Source: an uncultured Paracoccaceae bacterium (GTDB lineage: Bacteria; Pseudomonadota; Alphaproteobacteria; Rhodobacterales; Rhodobacteraceae). From it: a DNA stretch of 64,000 bases. The stretch covers positions 1 to 64,000 of the forward strand of contig CANLVD010000005.1 in the NCBI GenBank assembly GCA_947494445.1. Reading direction: 5' to 3'. Each line of letters opens with the position of its first letter. Position 1 is the first letter of the stretch. The notes below the pieces were generated by a model. It saw only the letters and a list, made by a program, of their open reading frames with translations, had not been told where the DNA came from and did not search any database. The position numbers were made by a program, and so were the translations under genes. Of this stretch, positions 44,822-54,902 are shown piece by piece.

Positions 44822-47112
44822 TGAGAGCTTTCATGTTGTTCACGAGTATCTGGATATTGACTGCTCTGCCGGTTGTGGCCCAGCAAATTCGCAGCAGCGA
44901 ACACCCAAGTTTTACCAGGTTGATGCTGCCGTTGGCCCCGGAATCGCAATGGCAGATCGTGCGAGAGAAAAGCTCTGTTTTGATCCGGTTTTCCGATGGC
45001 CCGTCTGAGTGGCAATTGGACCGGATCTATGACCGCATCACGCGAGCGCGCCTCAGATTGGTTGCCAATGACAGGGAAAGCCGTGGTGGATTGAGGCTGA
45101 CACTTGGGTGCGAATGCGAGGTTTTGACCAATCGCATCGGCGGTGGATTTCTTGCAATTGACATCCGCAATGCGCCATCTGGACAAACCATTGAGCCGGA
45201 AGAGCCTGTTGCACCACCCTCCCGAAACCTTTGGGACACAGAAAACAAAGATCCGGAACGCCAGGCGAAAGTATTGAAGTCGCCGGATGTTTCAAGGCGG
45301 CAGAAACCGGTTTCCAGCACCGATAGAAACGCCAGAAGAATTGCGGATCCGAAAATTGAAACACCGTCGGATACCGACAGGATTGAGGCGCAACAAGCCA
45401 AGTCTGCCCTGACGTCCCGATTGCTTTCAGCGGCGGATGCAGGGCTGCTCAACCTCAAACCCGAGGGGGCTCAACCTCAAAATCAGGGCAGTGAACTATC
45501 GCCTTTGCTGGATCTACCGGTTGATCCACAGCTTCGCATCAGGTCTCCGCTGGACCGAACAGTTCGCACGGCCGAAGGAGACAAGCCAGCACAGATTGAT
45601 ACGTGTATCGATGCAAGATTGCTGGAGTTACCTTCAATATCGCAAGATCAGGATGTCGCCAGTCAATTGGCGGCCATCCGTCGTGGCCTTTATGACGAAC
45701 GGGGCGCGGTGCAGAAATCCAAGGTCATCGCACTTGCAAAACTTTACATCTCGCTCGAGTTTTCTGAAGAAGCCAAGGCGGCTCTGGACGCATTTGAAGT
45801 ATCTGACCCACAAGCAGATGCACTCAACGCACTTTCCAAAATCCTGAAGGGCTCTGGTTCAAATGGGTCCAGTCCAGCGAAGAGTTGGGCCGACTGTCAC
45901 GGTGCCGGCCTGATGTGGGCACTCATGGCCGGCGTCCAGCCGGGGCCGAAAGCAGCAAAACACACTTCGGATATGGTAAAGTATTTTGAATCTGTTCCGG
46001 CGAGCTTGCGCCGGTCAATCGCCGAAAGACTGACCGACGCACTTTCGGCAACCGGTGACAACGAGACTGCGTTGAAAATTAAAAGTATTGTCGACCGCTC
46101 CCCCAAGACAGAGCCTTTGACACCTCCGCTTGAGATAGAGAGTGCCCCGAGCGGTGGAACGCGAACGCGCGATGCCACCAAGGAGACTTACGCCGATACC
46201 GGCAGCATGTTGTCCGATCAGGATTTCAAGGCGTTGAAAGTGGCGGCCCTACAAGCTCTCTCGCAACCAGGTCCAGACCTTGGCCAGATCATCCTTGATG
46301 TAGGGACCGCAGCCCGCCAGTTTCGCGGGCAGGATCTGGGCTATGATTTCGCCAAGCTGGAGGCACAGCTTGTATACGCGAGCGGCAATATCGATGCAGC
46401 GTTCAAACTTGCAGACGGCATTGCAGCCCGTTACCCCGAAAATGCCGATGTCATCAAGGAGGTCCGATCGGATTTCATTCGTCTGGCCACGCCGGATTTG
46501 TTGGGCGACAGCGAATATGTGAGGTTGATCCTGGCAGAACAGTCGCGGTTTCCCACTGCTGGTAACAGCGATGATACCAGGGTCAAGGTCGCAGAGAATT
46601 TGCAGGATCTTGGTTTGGCGAATGTCGCACTTGATATTCTGGAACCCGGCAGGTTCCTCACAGATCAGCAGGCTAGTGTGGAAACAGCTCAGGCTTTGTT
46701 GGCCGTGAACCGGCCTCAGGATGTGCCAGACGCATTGGGTCCGGTGCAGACTGAGCCTGGCACAAGAACACGCATACTGGCGTTGCTCAGAGAACGCCGG
46801 TTTGATGATGCGCTACGTATCACGTCAACATTGCCAGTTGGTGACGAGCTCAAACAGACAACAGAACTTCTGGCAGGCGCCTGGGCACAGCTTGATGGCA
46901 ATGAGTTGCCATCTGAGCTTGATGATCTGCTGGCCCTGATTTCATCGGGCAGCAAGCAGACGCAGTTTGAGAACAGGGCCGTGCTCTCGGCCGGTGCAGA
47001 TCGGCCTGACGTGTCTTCTGATCCAGAACAGCCCAGAAGTGTTGCCGACATACTTCAGACTGCAAGGTCAGTTCGGGAAATTGTCGAGAAGGCTGAACGA
47101 TCACTGCCGTAA
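44821..47112 (+). CDS. Large secreted protein downstream of motA
   Basis: This 763-aa protein has a signal peptide (MRAFMLFTSIWILTALPVVAQQ), a conserved-looking N-terminal ~120 residues (SEWQLDRIYDRITRARLRLV), a disordered middle rich in S, P and E, and a helical repeat C-terminus that looks TPR-like (AQLVYASGNIDAAFKLADGIAARYPENADV). No named family is recognised. It is coupled to motA, so a periplasmic motor-associated role is likely. Confidence 0.8.
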   Translation: MRAFMLFTSIWILTALPVVAQQIRSSEHPSFTRLMLPLAPESQWQIVREKSSVLIRFSDGPSEWQLDRIYDRITRARLRLVANDRESRGGLRLTLGCECEVLTNRIGGGFLAIDIRNAPSGQTIEPEEPVAPPSRNLWDTENKDPERQAKVLKSPDVSRRQKPVSSTDRNARRIADPKIETPSDTDRIEAQQAKSALTSRLLSAADAGLLNLKPEGAQPQNQGSELSPLLDLPVDPQLRIRSPLDRTVRTAEGDKPAQIDTCIDARLLELPSISQDQDVASQLAAIRRGLYDERGAVQKSKVIALAKLYISLEFSEEAKAALDAFEVSDPQADALNALSKILKGSGSNGSSPAKSWADCHGAGLMWALMAGVQPGPKAAKHTSDMVKYFESVPASLRRSIAERLTDALSATGDNETALKIKSIVDRSPKTEPLTPPLEIESAPSGGTRTRDATKETYADTGSMLSDQDFKALKVAALQALSQPGPDLGQIILDVGTAARQFRGQDLGYDFAKLEAQLVYASGNIDAAFKLADGIAARYPENADVIKEVRSDFIRLATPDLLGDSEYVRLILAEQSRFPTAGNSDDTRVKVAENLQDLGLANVALDILEPGRFLTDQQASVETAQALLAVNRPQDVPDALGPVQTEPGTRTRILALLRERRFDDALRITSTLPVGDELKQTTELLAGAWAQLDGNELPSELDDLLALISSGSKQTQFENRAVLSAGADRPDVSSDPEQPRSVADILQTARSVREIVEKAERSLP

Positions 47113-47119
47113 GAAGGCC

Positions 47120-47145
47120 TGACGCTTTGGGGATTTCAAGCGTCA
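47120..47145. terminator. Hairpin between convergent genes
   Basis: TGACGCTT (47120-47127) and AAGCGTCA (47138-47145) pair perfectly over a 10-nt loop in the 23-bp gap between two convergent genes. The ABC transporter's last codons and stop lie inside it, so it can serve both strands. No long T run. Confidence 0.5.
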
Positions 47146-48908
47146 AGGTGGAAGATCGACCGGTATACCTCGGATGATTTTACCAATTCTTCATGGGTGC
47201 CCTGTGCGATCAGATACCCCGCATCAAGCACAAGAATTCGGTCACAATGCTGAATTGTTGAAAGTCTGTGAGCAATTGAAATGACGGTGCGGATCTGACC
47301 TTGATCAAAATTCGCTGAGATGACCGTCCGTTCGCTTTCTCCATCAAGAGCGGAAGTTGCTTCGTCATAGATCACAATCGGTGCGGGCTTGAGCAGTGCG
47401 CGCGCGATGGCCACACGCTGTTTCTGCCCACCGGACAGGTTTCGGCCATTTGGACCAACAGAGCTTTCAAGCCCATTGGGCAAGTCTTTTGCAAACTCCA
47501 TGACAGCGCTGATTTTGGCGACATGCTCGATATCCTGCTGTGTTGCCTCAGGGTTTCCGTCGCCGATGTTCTCGGCGATTGTACCATCAAACAGGAAAAC
47601 ATCCTGCGAAATCAGAGCGATGTTCCGGCGCAGATCTTCTGCCCCAAGGTCTTGCAAGTCCTGACCATCCAGTTTGATCTGACCGGCATCGGGGCTGACA
47701 AATCCCAGCAGCAGATTGACAAGCGTGGTTTTGCCCGCGCCTGACCGTCCGACAATGGCCAGTTTTTCACCGGGTGAGATCGTGAAGCTCAGTTGATGGA
47801 CAGCCGGTGCATCATCGCCATAGCCAAAGGACACATCCCTGAAAGTGATCTCGCCCTTGGCATCAAGCAACCGGGCCTTCCCGATGGCGGGGCGCTCTGC
47901 ACTTGTTGCGTCCAGCAATCCATAGACATTTCGAACGGCCACAAGCTGCTTACTGACCACAACACTGAATTGAGCGAGGCGCTTGCCCGGCTCATAGGCA
48001 AACAGAAAGGCGGTGATGAAGGCCATGTACTCACCGGCGGTCTTGCTGTTCTCGATTGTTTGCCAGCTGGCATAAAGGATGAAGAATCCGATAATAATGC
48101 CGCCAATCAGTTCCATCATAACGCTTGTGATGGCCGACGTTCGGGTGATCTTGACGCTTACTGCTTCCAGTCGACGAACAACTGTTGAGAATGCATTTCG
48201 GGATTTATTCTGCAATCCGAACGACTTGATCGTGCGAATGCCTTCAATGGCTTCTGTCCCGACCGCTGCGACATCGGCATTTACGTCAACTTCGCGCTGG
48301 GCCAACTTACGAACCTTACGCGTGATCACGCGCACGCCCAGCAAGGTCAGTGGCAGGATCACGATGGCCGCAAAGGTCATAAAGACGTCCTGCAAGAGCA
48401 TCACAAAGACCAGAGCGATCAGCGTCAAAACATCCTTGGCGACCGAATTGGTCAGCATGATGACCGCTTCTCCGGCCCCGCGTGCCCCGAACAGCAAATT
48501 GGCGATGTGGGTGGAGGGGTGCGACCCGGCAAAATACCCGGCATCCATCGCCATCAGCTTGGCAAATTGACGTTCTTCTAGCGACGCCACAACCGATTGC
48601 CGGATTTTGGCGGTGATGATGCTGTGAAAGTAGGTTGAGCCACCCCGAATGGCCGCCAGTGCAACGATCGCTGCGCTGATCGCCCAGACCGCCGCCTTGC
48701 TGTCTGCGGTAAACACGTCATTGACCATGATGCGTGTGGAGTAGGCAAAGCCTGCAGTTGAGGCCGCGATCCCGATCACGCAAACCAGACCCCAGATATA
48801 AAGGCGCACATGCCCGGCCAGACTTTCCCGGATCAGGCGTATGATCAGGTCAAATCGCCCGGCCGCAGTCATCTCTGGCTTTTGAGGGGAGGTGCTGGCT
48901 GTCTTCAC
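47136..48908 (-). CDS. ABC exporter (type I, fused TM and ATPase)
   Basis: This 590-aa half-transporter has six transmembrane helices in residues ~35-320 and a C-terminal NBD with Walker A GRSGAGKTTLVNLLLG, signature LSGGQKQRVAIARALL and Walker B IVIYDEATSALD. It is closest to MsbA/lipid A or multidrug exporters. Substrate cannot be told from sequence. Monocistronic, ending in a shared hairpin with the convergent gene. Confidence 0.88.
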   Translation of the reverse strand: MKTASTSPQKPEMTAAGRFDLIIRLIRESLAGHVRLYIWGLVCVIGIAASTAGFAYSTRIMVNDVFTADSKAAVWAISAAIVALAAIRGGSTYFHSIITAKIRQSVVASLEERQFAKLMAMDAGYFAGSHPSTHIANLLFGARGAGEAVIMLTNSVAKDVLTLIALVFVMLLQDVFMTFAAIVILPLTLLGVRVITRKVRKLAQREVDVNADVAAVGTEAIEGIRTIKSFGLQNKSRNAFSTVVRRLEAVSVKITRTSAITSVMMELIGGIIIGFFILYASWQTIENSKTAGEYMAFITAFLFAYEPGKRLAQFSVVVSKQLVAVRNVYGLLDATSAERPAIGKARLLDAKGEITFRDVSFGYGDDAPAVHQLSFTISPGEKLAIVGRSGAGKTTLVNLLLGFVSPDAGQIKLDGQDLQDLGAEDLRRNIALISQDVFLFDGTIAENIGDGNPEATQQDIEHVAKISAVMEFAKDLPNGLESSVGPNGRNLSGGQKQRVAIARALLKPAPIVIYDEATSALDGESERTVISANFDQGQIRTVISIAHRLSTIQHCDRILVLDAGYLIAQGTHEELVKSSEVYRSIFHLDA

Positions 48909-49102
48909 TGGGCTACCGATGCTGGTTTTGGCGCAAGCCGTTGCGAATTGGAGGTAATCCTTCTCACAGCGCTTGGCAACATCGCGTACAAGCGCGATAG
49001 TTTCGCCTCACGCACAACCGCCGACGGATTTCATGCAATGAAGAGCCCAGGCCAGATCCAAAAAACCAGGACCGGCGCAATGAGTTCGCCGTTCCGGAAG
49101 GC

Positions 49103-51286
49103 ATGCCTGTGAAGACGCAAGTCCCGATATCGACCTCTGTGGTTCTTGTCGGCGGCGGGCATACCCATGCGCTGGTTCTACGGCGGTGGGCCATGGCACC
49201 TTTGGCCGGTGTGCAACTGACTGTGATCAATCCAGACCCGGTGGCGCCCTACACCGGGATGCTGCCCGGCTATGTCGCCGGGCATTATCTGCGCGATGAT
49301 CTGGACATCGATCTGGTGCGTCTGGCCCGGGCAGCGGGTGCGCGATTTGTGCAGGGAAGAGCCCTTGGGATCGACCGGAGCACCAAATGCGTCCTACTGG
49401 ATGACCGTCCGCCAATTGCATACGACATTGCATCGGTGGATGTTGGCGTGTCCACGGCATTGAGCGACATCGAGGGTTTCGATGAGCACGCGATTGGGGC
49501 CAAACCCCTTGGTGCATTTGCGGCCTGCTGGGATGAATTCCTGGCGTCGACCGATCAATCTGGTGTGGCCGTTCTTGGGGCCGGGCTGGGCGGTGTGGAA
49601 CTGGCTTTGGCCATGCGGCATCGGCTGCATTCCAACAGGCGTGCAGACAAGATCACGTTGATTGATCGGGAAACTGCTTTGGCGACAGTTTCTGAAGCTG
49701 TGCGTTCCAGACTTCTCCATGCGCTTGCTGAAAATCAGGTCGATCTGATTGAAGAGGCAGAGGTTGCTGCCGTCTCAAATGATGGTGTCACTCTATCAGG
49801 TGGCAAAGTCGTTGACGCTGAACTGGTTGTCGGGACGGCTGGTGCACGCCCTTACCCTTGGGTTGCCGATATAGGGCTTGATGTGGAGAAAGGCTTTATC
49901 AAAGTTGATCAGCATCTCCGCAGCCTTACGGATCCATCGATTTATGCTTGCGGTGATTGTGCGCATCTGACCCCGTCTCCCAGACCAAAGGCCGGTGTTT
50001 TTGCCGTTCGACAGGCGCCGGTTCTGTATCACAATATTCGTGCAGACCTGACAGGCCGGCAACGCCGCAACTACCGACCTCAGTCGCGGTATCTGAAACT
50101 GGTCTCCATGGGGCGCAAGACTGCAGTGGCCGATGGCTATATCCTGCCGCTGGCCGGAGACTGGGTCTGGAACTGGAAAGACCGCATTGACCGTCGCTTC
50201 ATGGAGCGTTTGGGGTCGGCCAAACCAATGCAGTCTGAGCGCCCGAAGGCTGACATGGCTCGGGAAAGCAGGCGTCTTTTGGCGGATGCGCCGCCCTTGT
50301 GTGGCGGGTGTGCGGCCAAGCTTGCACCGGATTATCTGACGCCGGGGTTGTCGCCTGTTGGCGGATACCGCCGTGCGGATGTTTTGACGGGTCCCGGCGA
50401 TGACGCTGCGATCCTCAGCCATGGCGACGGGTTTCAGATTTTCACAACAGATCATTTGCGGGCTTTCACGCATGATCCTTATCTGTTGTCCCGAATTGCT
50501 GCCCATCACAGTCTGAACGATGTCTTTGCCATGGGCGGCGATCCACAAGCCGTGCTTGCTTCCGTCATATTGCCGGAAATGTCCGGTCGTCTACAGGCCG
50601 ATATGCTGCGCGAGATTATGGCAGGCGCTGTTGAGGTGATTGCTCAGGCAGGTGCCGACCTGGTTGGTGGCCAAACCAGCATCGGGGCTGAGCTGTCGGT
50701 GGGGTTTTCAGTGACGGGTCTGCGCAAAGAGCGACCCATCGAAATCAACGGTGCCCGTACCGGCGATCGCCTGATCCTGACCAAAGCTCTTGGCTCCGGC
50801 ACGATCTTAGCTGCTGAAATGGGCGCGCGCGCAAAGGGCGTGGACGTAAGAGCGACGTTTGCGGCGATGGATCAGAGCCAGAAGGATGCGTCGCGATGCT
50901 TTTCGCAGGCAAACGCGATGACGGATGTGACCGGCTTTGGGTTGCTCGGGCATTTGCGGGCCATCTGCATCGCGTCAGATTGCAGCGCTGTTCTGGATCT
51001 TGATCAGCTTCGCTTTCTGCCGGGCGCGCTAACGCTTGCACAATCCGGCGTCCGGTCTTCCTTGTTTGAGGGCAATTTGAGGTCGGTCAGCGATCTGGTT
51101 CACCCGGACCTAAACGACCCGCGACAGGTTCTGTTGCTTGATCCGCAAACCAGTGGCGGCCTGCTGGCGTCCGTCCCGCTCAAGGATGCTGCGCGATGTC
51201 TGCTCAATCTGCGGGTGGCAGGGTATGATGCTTGTGACATCGGAGAAATCTTGGACGGTGGCCCAGCGATTAAGCTGAAGACTTGA
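49103..51286 (+). CDS. selD: Selenophosphate synthetase fused to FAD oxidoreductase
   Basis: This 727-aa bifunctional protein has an N-terminal ~365 residues of pyridine-nucleotide-disulfide oxidoreductase type (VVLVGGGHTHALVL; VAVLGAGLGGVELALAM; IYACGDCAHL). The C-terminal ~345 residues are SelD (LCGGCAAKLAPDYL; GPGDDAAIL; DVTGFGLLGHL; DPQTSGGLL). The Cys-Gly-Gly-Cys-x-x-Lys segment fits the SelD active site. It makes selenophosphate; the oxidoreductase may supply reduced selenium. The gene overlaps selU convergently by 17 bp. Confidence 0.93.
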   Translation: MPVKTQVPISTSVVLVGGGHTHALVLRRWAMAPLAGVQLTVINPDPVAPYTGMLPGYVAGHYLRDDLDIDLVRLARAAGARFVQGRALGIDRSTKCVLLDDRPPIAYDIASVDVGVSTALSDIEGFDEHAIGAKPLGAFAACWDEFLASTDQSGVAVLGAGLGGVELALAMRHRLHSNRRADKITLIDRETALATVSEAVRSRLLHALAENQVDLIEEAEVAAVSNDGVTLSGGKVVDAELVVGTAGARPYPWVADIGLDVEKGFIKVDQHLRSLTDPSIYACGDCAHLTPSPRPKAGVFAVRQAPVLYHNIRADLTGRQRRNYRPQSRYLKLVSMGRKTAVADGYILPLAGDWVWNWKDRIDRRFMERLGSAKPMQSERPKADMARESRRLLADAPPLCGGCAAKLAPDYLTPGLSPVGGYRRADVLTGPGDDAAILSHGDGFQIFTTDHLRAFTHDPYLLSRIAAHHSLNDVFAMGGDPQAVLASVILPEMSGRLQADMLREIMAGAVEVIAQAGADLVGGQTSIGAELSVGFSVTGLRKERPIEINGARTGDRLILTKALGSGTILAAEMGARAKGVDVRATFAAMDQSQKDASRCFSQANAMTDVTGFGLLGHLRAICIASDCSAVLDLDQLRFLPGALTLAQSGVRSSLFEGNLRSVSDLVHPDLNDPRQVLLLDPQTSGGLLASVPLKDAARCLLNLRVAGYDACDIGEILDGGPAIKLKT

Positions 51287-52340
51287 GTGCAGGCTGTGGC
51301 GACAGGGCGATGACTTTTGCGGCGGTTGATTTCAGGTCGGCGGGGTTCAAACCGGGAACCGTCACGGTTGCAATGCGATTGTCATCTGTGCGCGAGCGGC
51401 TTTTGCCATAGCGTGGATCATAATGGTGTTCCATCAACGAGCGCGCCAAGGCGACAAGATCGCCCTCGTCAAGAAGGGCCAGCCAGTCAGAGATCCGGTC
51501 ATGACCCTGAAGTGGGACAAGGCTTCGCAGAATGCGGGCCGTGTCGGCAGTGTTGGCCGAAATGTCCCTATAGCGCTGGCTGAGGTAAGTGGCCCGGATC
51601 TCAAGCGAGACATCCAGTGTGATCCTGGGTGCGGCCACCAGCGCTTCCCAGATTGCCGGAGGCAATGACAAATCGCCGATGCGGCTGGATTCGGCTTCCA
51701 TGTAGACCACGCGGTCAGGCCGGAAGGCGACACTTTCCATGGCCAGCCGACTTTCGAACATCTTCTGCGAGGGCTGGCCACCGGGCATGGCCCCAAAGAC
51801 CGAACCGCGATGATTTGCGAGGCCTTCAAGGTCCAGCACCTGCTCTCCCTGATTGGCCAATGTCTTCAGAAGGTCTGTCTTGCCGCTGCCTGTGTTGCCA
51901 TCGATGACAACCGCCGGACTGGCAAATGGTTGATGATAAAGCGCATCCACCACCAACCGCCGGTATTGCTTGTAGCCACCTTCAAGCGTTTCCGCCCGCC
52001 AGCCAATCTGAGACAGGATGGTCGCGAAAGACCCGGAGCGCTGGCCACCCCGCCAGCAATAGACCAGAGGATGATATTTTGCCGGCGCATCTGAAAGATG
52101 ACCTTCCAGATGAGCGGCCGCATTTCGGGCTACCAGTGCGGCCCCCATGCGGCGTGCACGGAACCGGCTGTCCTGCACATAGGTTGTTCCGACCCGCGCC
52201 CGTTCGTCATCATTCAGAACCGGCAGGTTGATCGCTCCGGGCAGGTGATCTTCTGCGAATTCCGATGGTGACCGCACGTCGATCACCTCATCAAATGGGT
52301 GCGACAGCAAAGCATTCAGAGAGTTCAAGGCGTGGATCAT
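51270..52340 (-). CDS. selU: tRNA 2-selenouridine synthase
   Basis: This 356-aa protein (also called MnmH/YbbB) has an N-terminal rhodanese domain (VIDVRSPSEFAEDH; VYCWRGGQRSGS with the active-site Cys) and a P-loop domain (GNTGSGKTDLLK). It replaces sulfur with selenium in wobble 2-thiouridine of tRNA using selenophosphate. Placed next to selD, the only selenium use visible here. No selA/selB gene is seen in the window. Confidence 0.94.
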   Translation of the reverse strand: MIHALNSLNALLSHPFDEVIDVRSPSEFAEDHLPGAINLPVLNDDERARVGTTYVQDSRFRARRMGAALVARNAAAHLEGHLSDAPAKYHPLVYCWRGGQRSGSFATILSQIGWRAETLEGGYKQYRRLVVDALYHQPFASPAVVIDGNTGSGKTDLLKTLANQGEQVLDLEGLANHRGSVFGAMPGGQPSQKMFESRLAMESVAFRPDRVVYMEAESSRIGDLSLPPAIWEALVAAPRITLDVSLEIRATYLSQRYRDISANTADTARILRSLVPLQGHDRISDWLALLDEGDLVALARSLMEHHYDPRYGKSRSRTDDNRIATVTVPGLNPADLKSTAAKVIALSPQPALKSSA

Positions 52341-52541
52341 CCCCTGCTCCTACCGTGATGTCGGGTCAAGGGGAAGGGGATGTCGTTTCCTGCATGCATA
52401 GATGGCAATCCGGATCTGGACTTGGTGAATTCCTGATCAATTCCACTTAAATGCCTTTAATTCGCACGCTGCATGGACAATCGCAGAACATTCTCCATAG
52501 TAGAAGCATTGGGCATGCTGATGCCAAAACTGGAGGGGTTT

Positions 52542-53954
52542 ATGATCTTTGATGAGATGTTCGGAACAGAGCAGTCGCCGAGAGGCCCTTATCAGGATTA
52601 CGCCAGTTGGATAGATCAGGAAGAAGCGAAACGCTTGGCCCAGAAGTCTCTGGATGCGGAATCGCTTTTCCGGCGCACCGGGATCACCTTCAACGTCTAT
52701 GGTCAGCAGGAAGCGCAGGAGCGCCTGATCCCGTTTGACATTGTCCCGCGGATTTTGTCGTCGCGGGAATGGACCCGATTGAGCAAGGGCATCGAGCAGC
52801 GGGTGCGTGCGATAAATGCTTTTCTCTATGACATCTATCACCGGCAGGAAATCCTGCGGGCAGGGCGTGTTCCGCGTGAGTTGATCTCGGAGAATGAGGC
52901 CTTTCTGCCTGAGATGATCGGGGTGGAGCCGCCGGGTGGCGTTTATACTCATATCGTGGGCATCGATATCGTGCGCACGGGCGAGAATGAGTTTTTTGTG
53001 CTCGAAGACAATGCACGAACCCCTTCCGGCGTGTCCTATATGCTGGAAAACCGCGAAACGATGTTGCAGATGTTTCCCGAGTTGTTCTCGCAAGTCCGGG
53101 TGCAGCCCGTCAGCGATTATCCTCGCAACCTGCATCGTTCTCTGTCGGAAACCGCGCCATCTGCGACAAGCGGCAAGCCTGTAGTTGCTGTTTTGACGCC
53201 GGGCATCCACAACTCGGCGTATTACGAGCATTCCTTTCTGGCCGATCAGATGGGCGCAGAGCTTGTTGAGGGCCATGATCTGCGGCTCGAGGATGGCCGG
53301 ATCGCAATGCGCACAACACGTGGCTACCAGGCAATTGATGTGCTGTATCGCCGGGTTGATGATGATTTTCTGGATCCCTTGACCTTCAATCCAACCAGCA
53401 TGCTGGGCGTGCCCGGTATCATGGATATCTACCGCGCTGGCGGGATCACCATAGCAAATGCACCCGGAACCGGGATTGCCGATGATAAGGCAATCTATTC
53501 CTATATGCCTGATATCGTTGAGTTCTACACAGGCGAGAAAGCAATCCTGAAGAATGTGCCGACTTATCGGTGTTCGGAGCCTGACGCGCTGGCCTATGTG
53601 CTCGACAACATCAATGATCTGGTCATCAAGGAGGTTCACGGCTCGGGCGGCTACGGCATGCTCGTCGGTCCTGCCGCCAGCAAACGGGAAACCGCTGCCT
53701 TTGCCAAGAAACTGAAGGCCCGGCCCAAGAATTACATCGCGCAGCCGACCTTGTCACTGTCGACCGTGCCGATCCTGACGAAGGCGGGACTTGCACCCCG
53801 GCACGTGGATCTGCGCCCCTTTGTTCTGGTGTCTCCGGGTGCCATTCGGATCACACCGGGAGGATTGACGCGGGTGGCCTTGAAAAAGGGATCGCTGGTG
53901 GTCAATTCCTCGCAGGGAGGCGGCACCAAGGACACTTGGGTGCTGGAGGAATAA
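52542..53954 (+). CDS. Circularly permuted ATP-grasp protein
   Basis: This 470-aa protein begins MIFDEMFG and has the CP_ATPgrasp pattern: FNVYGQQEAQERLIPFDIVPRI, EFFVLEDNARTPSGVSYMLENR, and KEVHGSGGYGMLVG. I chose ATG 52542, with GGAGG 5 nt upstream; the frame is open 23 codons earlier. It is first in an operon with alpha-E, transglutaminase and Anbu genes, a known genomic association whose substrate is uncertain. Confidence 0.9.
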   Translation: MIFDEMFGTEQSPRGPYQDYASWIDQEEAKRLAQKSLDAESLFRRTGITFNVYGQQEAQERLIPFDIVPRILSSREWTRLSKGIEQRVRAINAFLYDIYHRQEILRAGRVPRELISENEAFLPEMIGVEPPGGVYTHIVGIDIVRTGENEFFVLEDNARTPSGVSYMLENRETMLQMFPELFSQVRVQPVSDYPRNLHRSLSETAPSATSGKPVVAVLTPGIHNSAYYEHSFLADQMGAELVEGHDLRLEDGRIAMRTTRGYQAIDVLYRRVDDDFLDPLTFNPTSMLGVPGIMDIYRAGGITIANAPGTGIADDKAIYSYMPDIVEFYTGEKAILKNVPTYRCSEPDALAYVLDNINDLVIKEVHGSGGYGMLVGPAASKRETAAFAKKLKARPKNYIAQPTLSLSTVPILTKAGLAPRHVDLRPFVLVSPGAIRITPGGLTRVALKKGSLVVNSSQGGGTKDTWVLEE

Positions 53955-53957
53955 GCG

Positions 53958-54899
53958 ATGCTTGGGAAAACAGCAGGCGGCCTTTTCTGGATGTTCCGTT
54001 ATCTTGAACGGTCCGAAAACACGGCGAGATTGGTTGAGGCAGGCGCGCGCATGTCGCTGACGCGGTCTGTGTCGGGCGCGGATGAATGGTCGTCGATCCT
54101 GACGACAGCTGGGGCCAGCCTTTCCTATGCCGAACGGCACGACTCGGTGGAACCGCAAAAGGTCATCGACTTTCTTTTGCGTGACAAAGACAATCCATCC
54201 AGTGTCCGCTCCATCGTTGAAAGTGCGCGCAACAACGCACGTCTGGTGCGCACGGCTTTGACGCGGGAGGTCTGGGAGGCAACCAACGATTGCTACCTGT
54301 CGTTGAGGGAAGAGCTGTCCAAGCCGATCCGCGACAGGGATCTGCCCCATGTTCTGGGCCTGATCCGCCAGCAAAGCGCCTATGTGCGCGGTGCGTTACA
54401 CGGCACGATGATGCGCAACGACATCTTTGACTTCTCTCGTCTTGGAACTTTTCTTGAGCGCGCCGATAACACGGCGCGTATTCTGGACGTGAAATACTAC
54501 GTTTTGCTGCCGTCGAACTTTAACGTCGGCTCTTCACTGGACAATGTTCAGTGGGAAACAATTTTGCGGTCGGTTTCAGCCGAACGGGCCTATCAATGGC
54601 TGCATTCAGGCGATGCAACCCCGGTTGGGATCGCGGATTTCCTGATCCTTGACCGTCGCATGCCCCGCTCGCTGGCATTTTGCTACGCGAAGATTTGCGA
54701 CAATCTGGGCTATCTGGAAGCTGATTATGGCGTGCGCCACACCAGTCATGATCTGGCAGATGCGGTGCGCAGCCAGATGAAGGACCGGTCGATCGATTCC
54801 ATTTTCGATATCGGATTGCATGAGTTCCTGATCGGCCTGATCCGGGACACCAACGCGCTTGGCCAGCAGATCGAGCGAGATTACAGGTTCAATGGATAG
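53958..54899 (+). CDS. Alpha-E domain protein
   Basis: This 313-aa mostly helical protein has the alpha-E (DUF403) pattern: MLGKTAGGLFWMFRYLERSENTARLVEAG, SARNNARLVRTALTREVWEATND and LGTFLERADNTARILDVKYYVLLP. It is nearly always beside the CP ATP-grasp gene and probably partners it. It lies 3 bp after that gene. Confidence 0.92.
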   Translation: MLGKTAGGLFWMFRYLERSENTARLVEAGARMSLTRSVSGADEWSSILTTAGASLSYAERHDSVEPQKVIDFLLRDKDNPSSVRSIVESARNNARLVRTALTREVWEATNDCYLSLREELSKPIRDRDLPHVLGLIRQQSAYVRGALHGTMMRNDIFDFSRLGTFLERADNTARILDVKYYVLLPSNFNVGSSLDNVQWETILRSVSAERAYQWLHSGDATPVGIADFLILDRRMPRSLAFCYAKICDNLGYLEADYGVRHTSHDLADAVRSQMKDRSIDSIFDIGLHEFLIGLIRDTNALGQQIERDYRFNG

Positions 54900-54902
54900 A
54901 TC

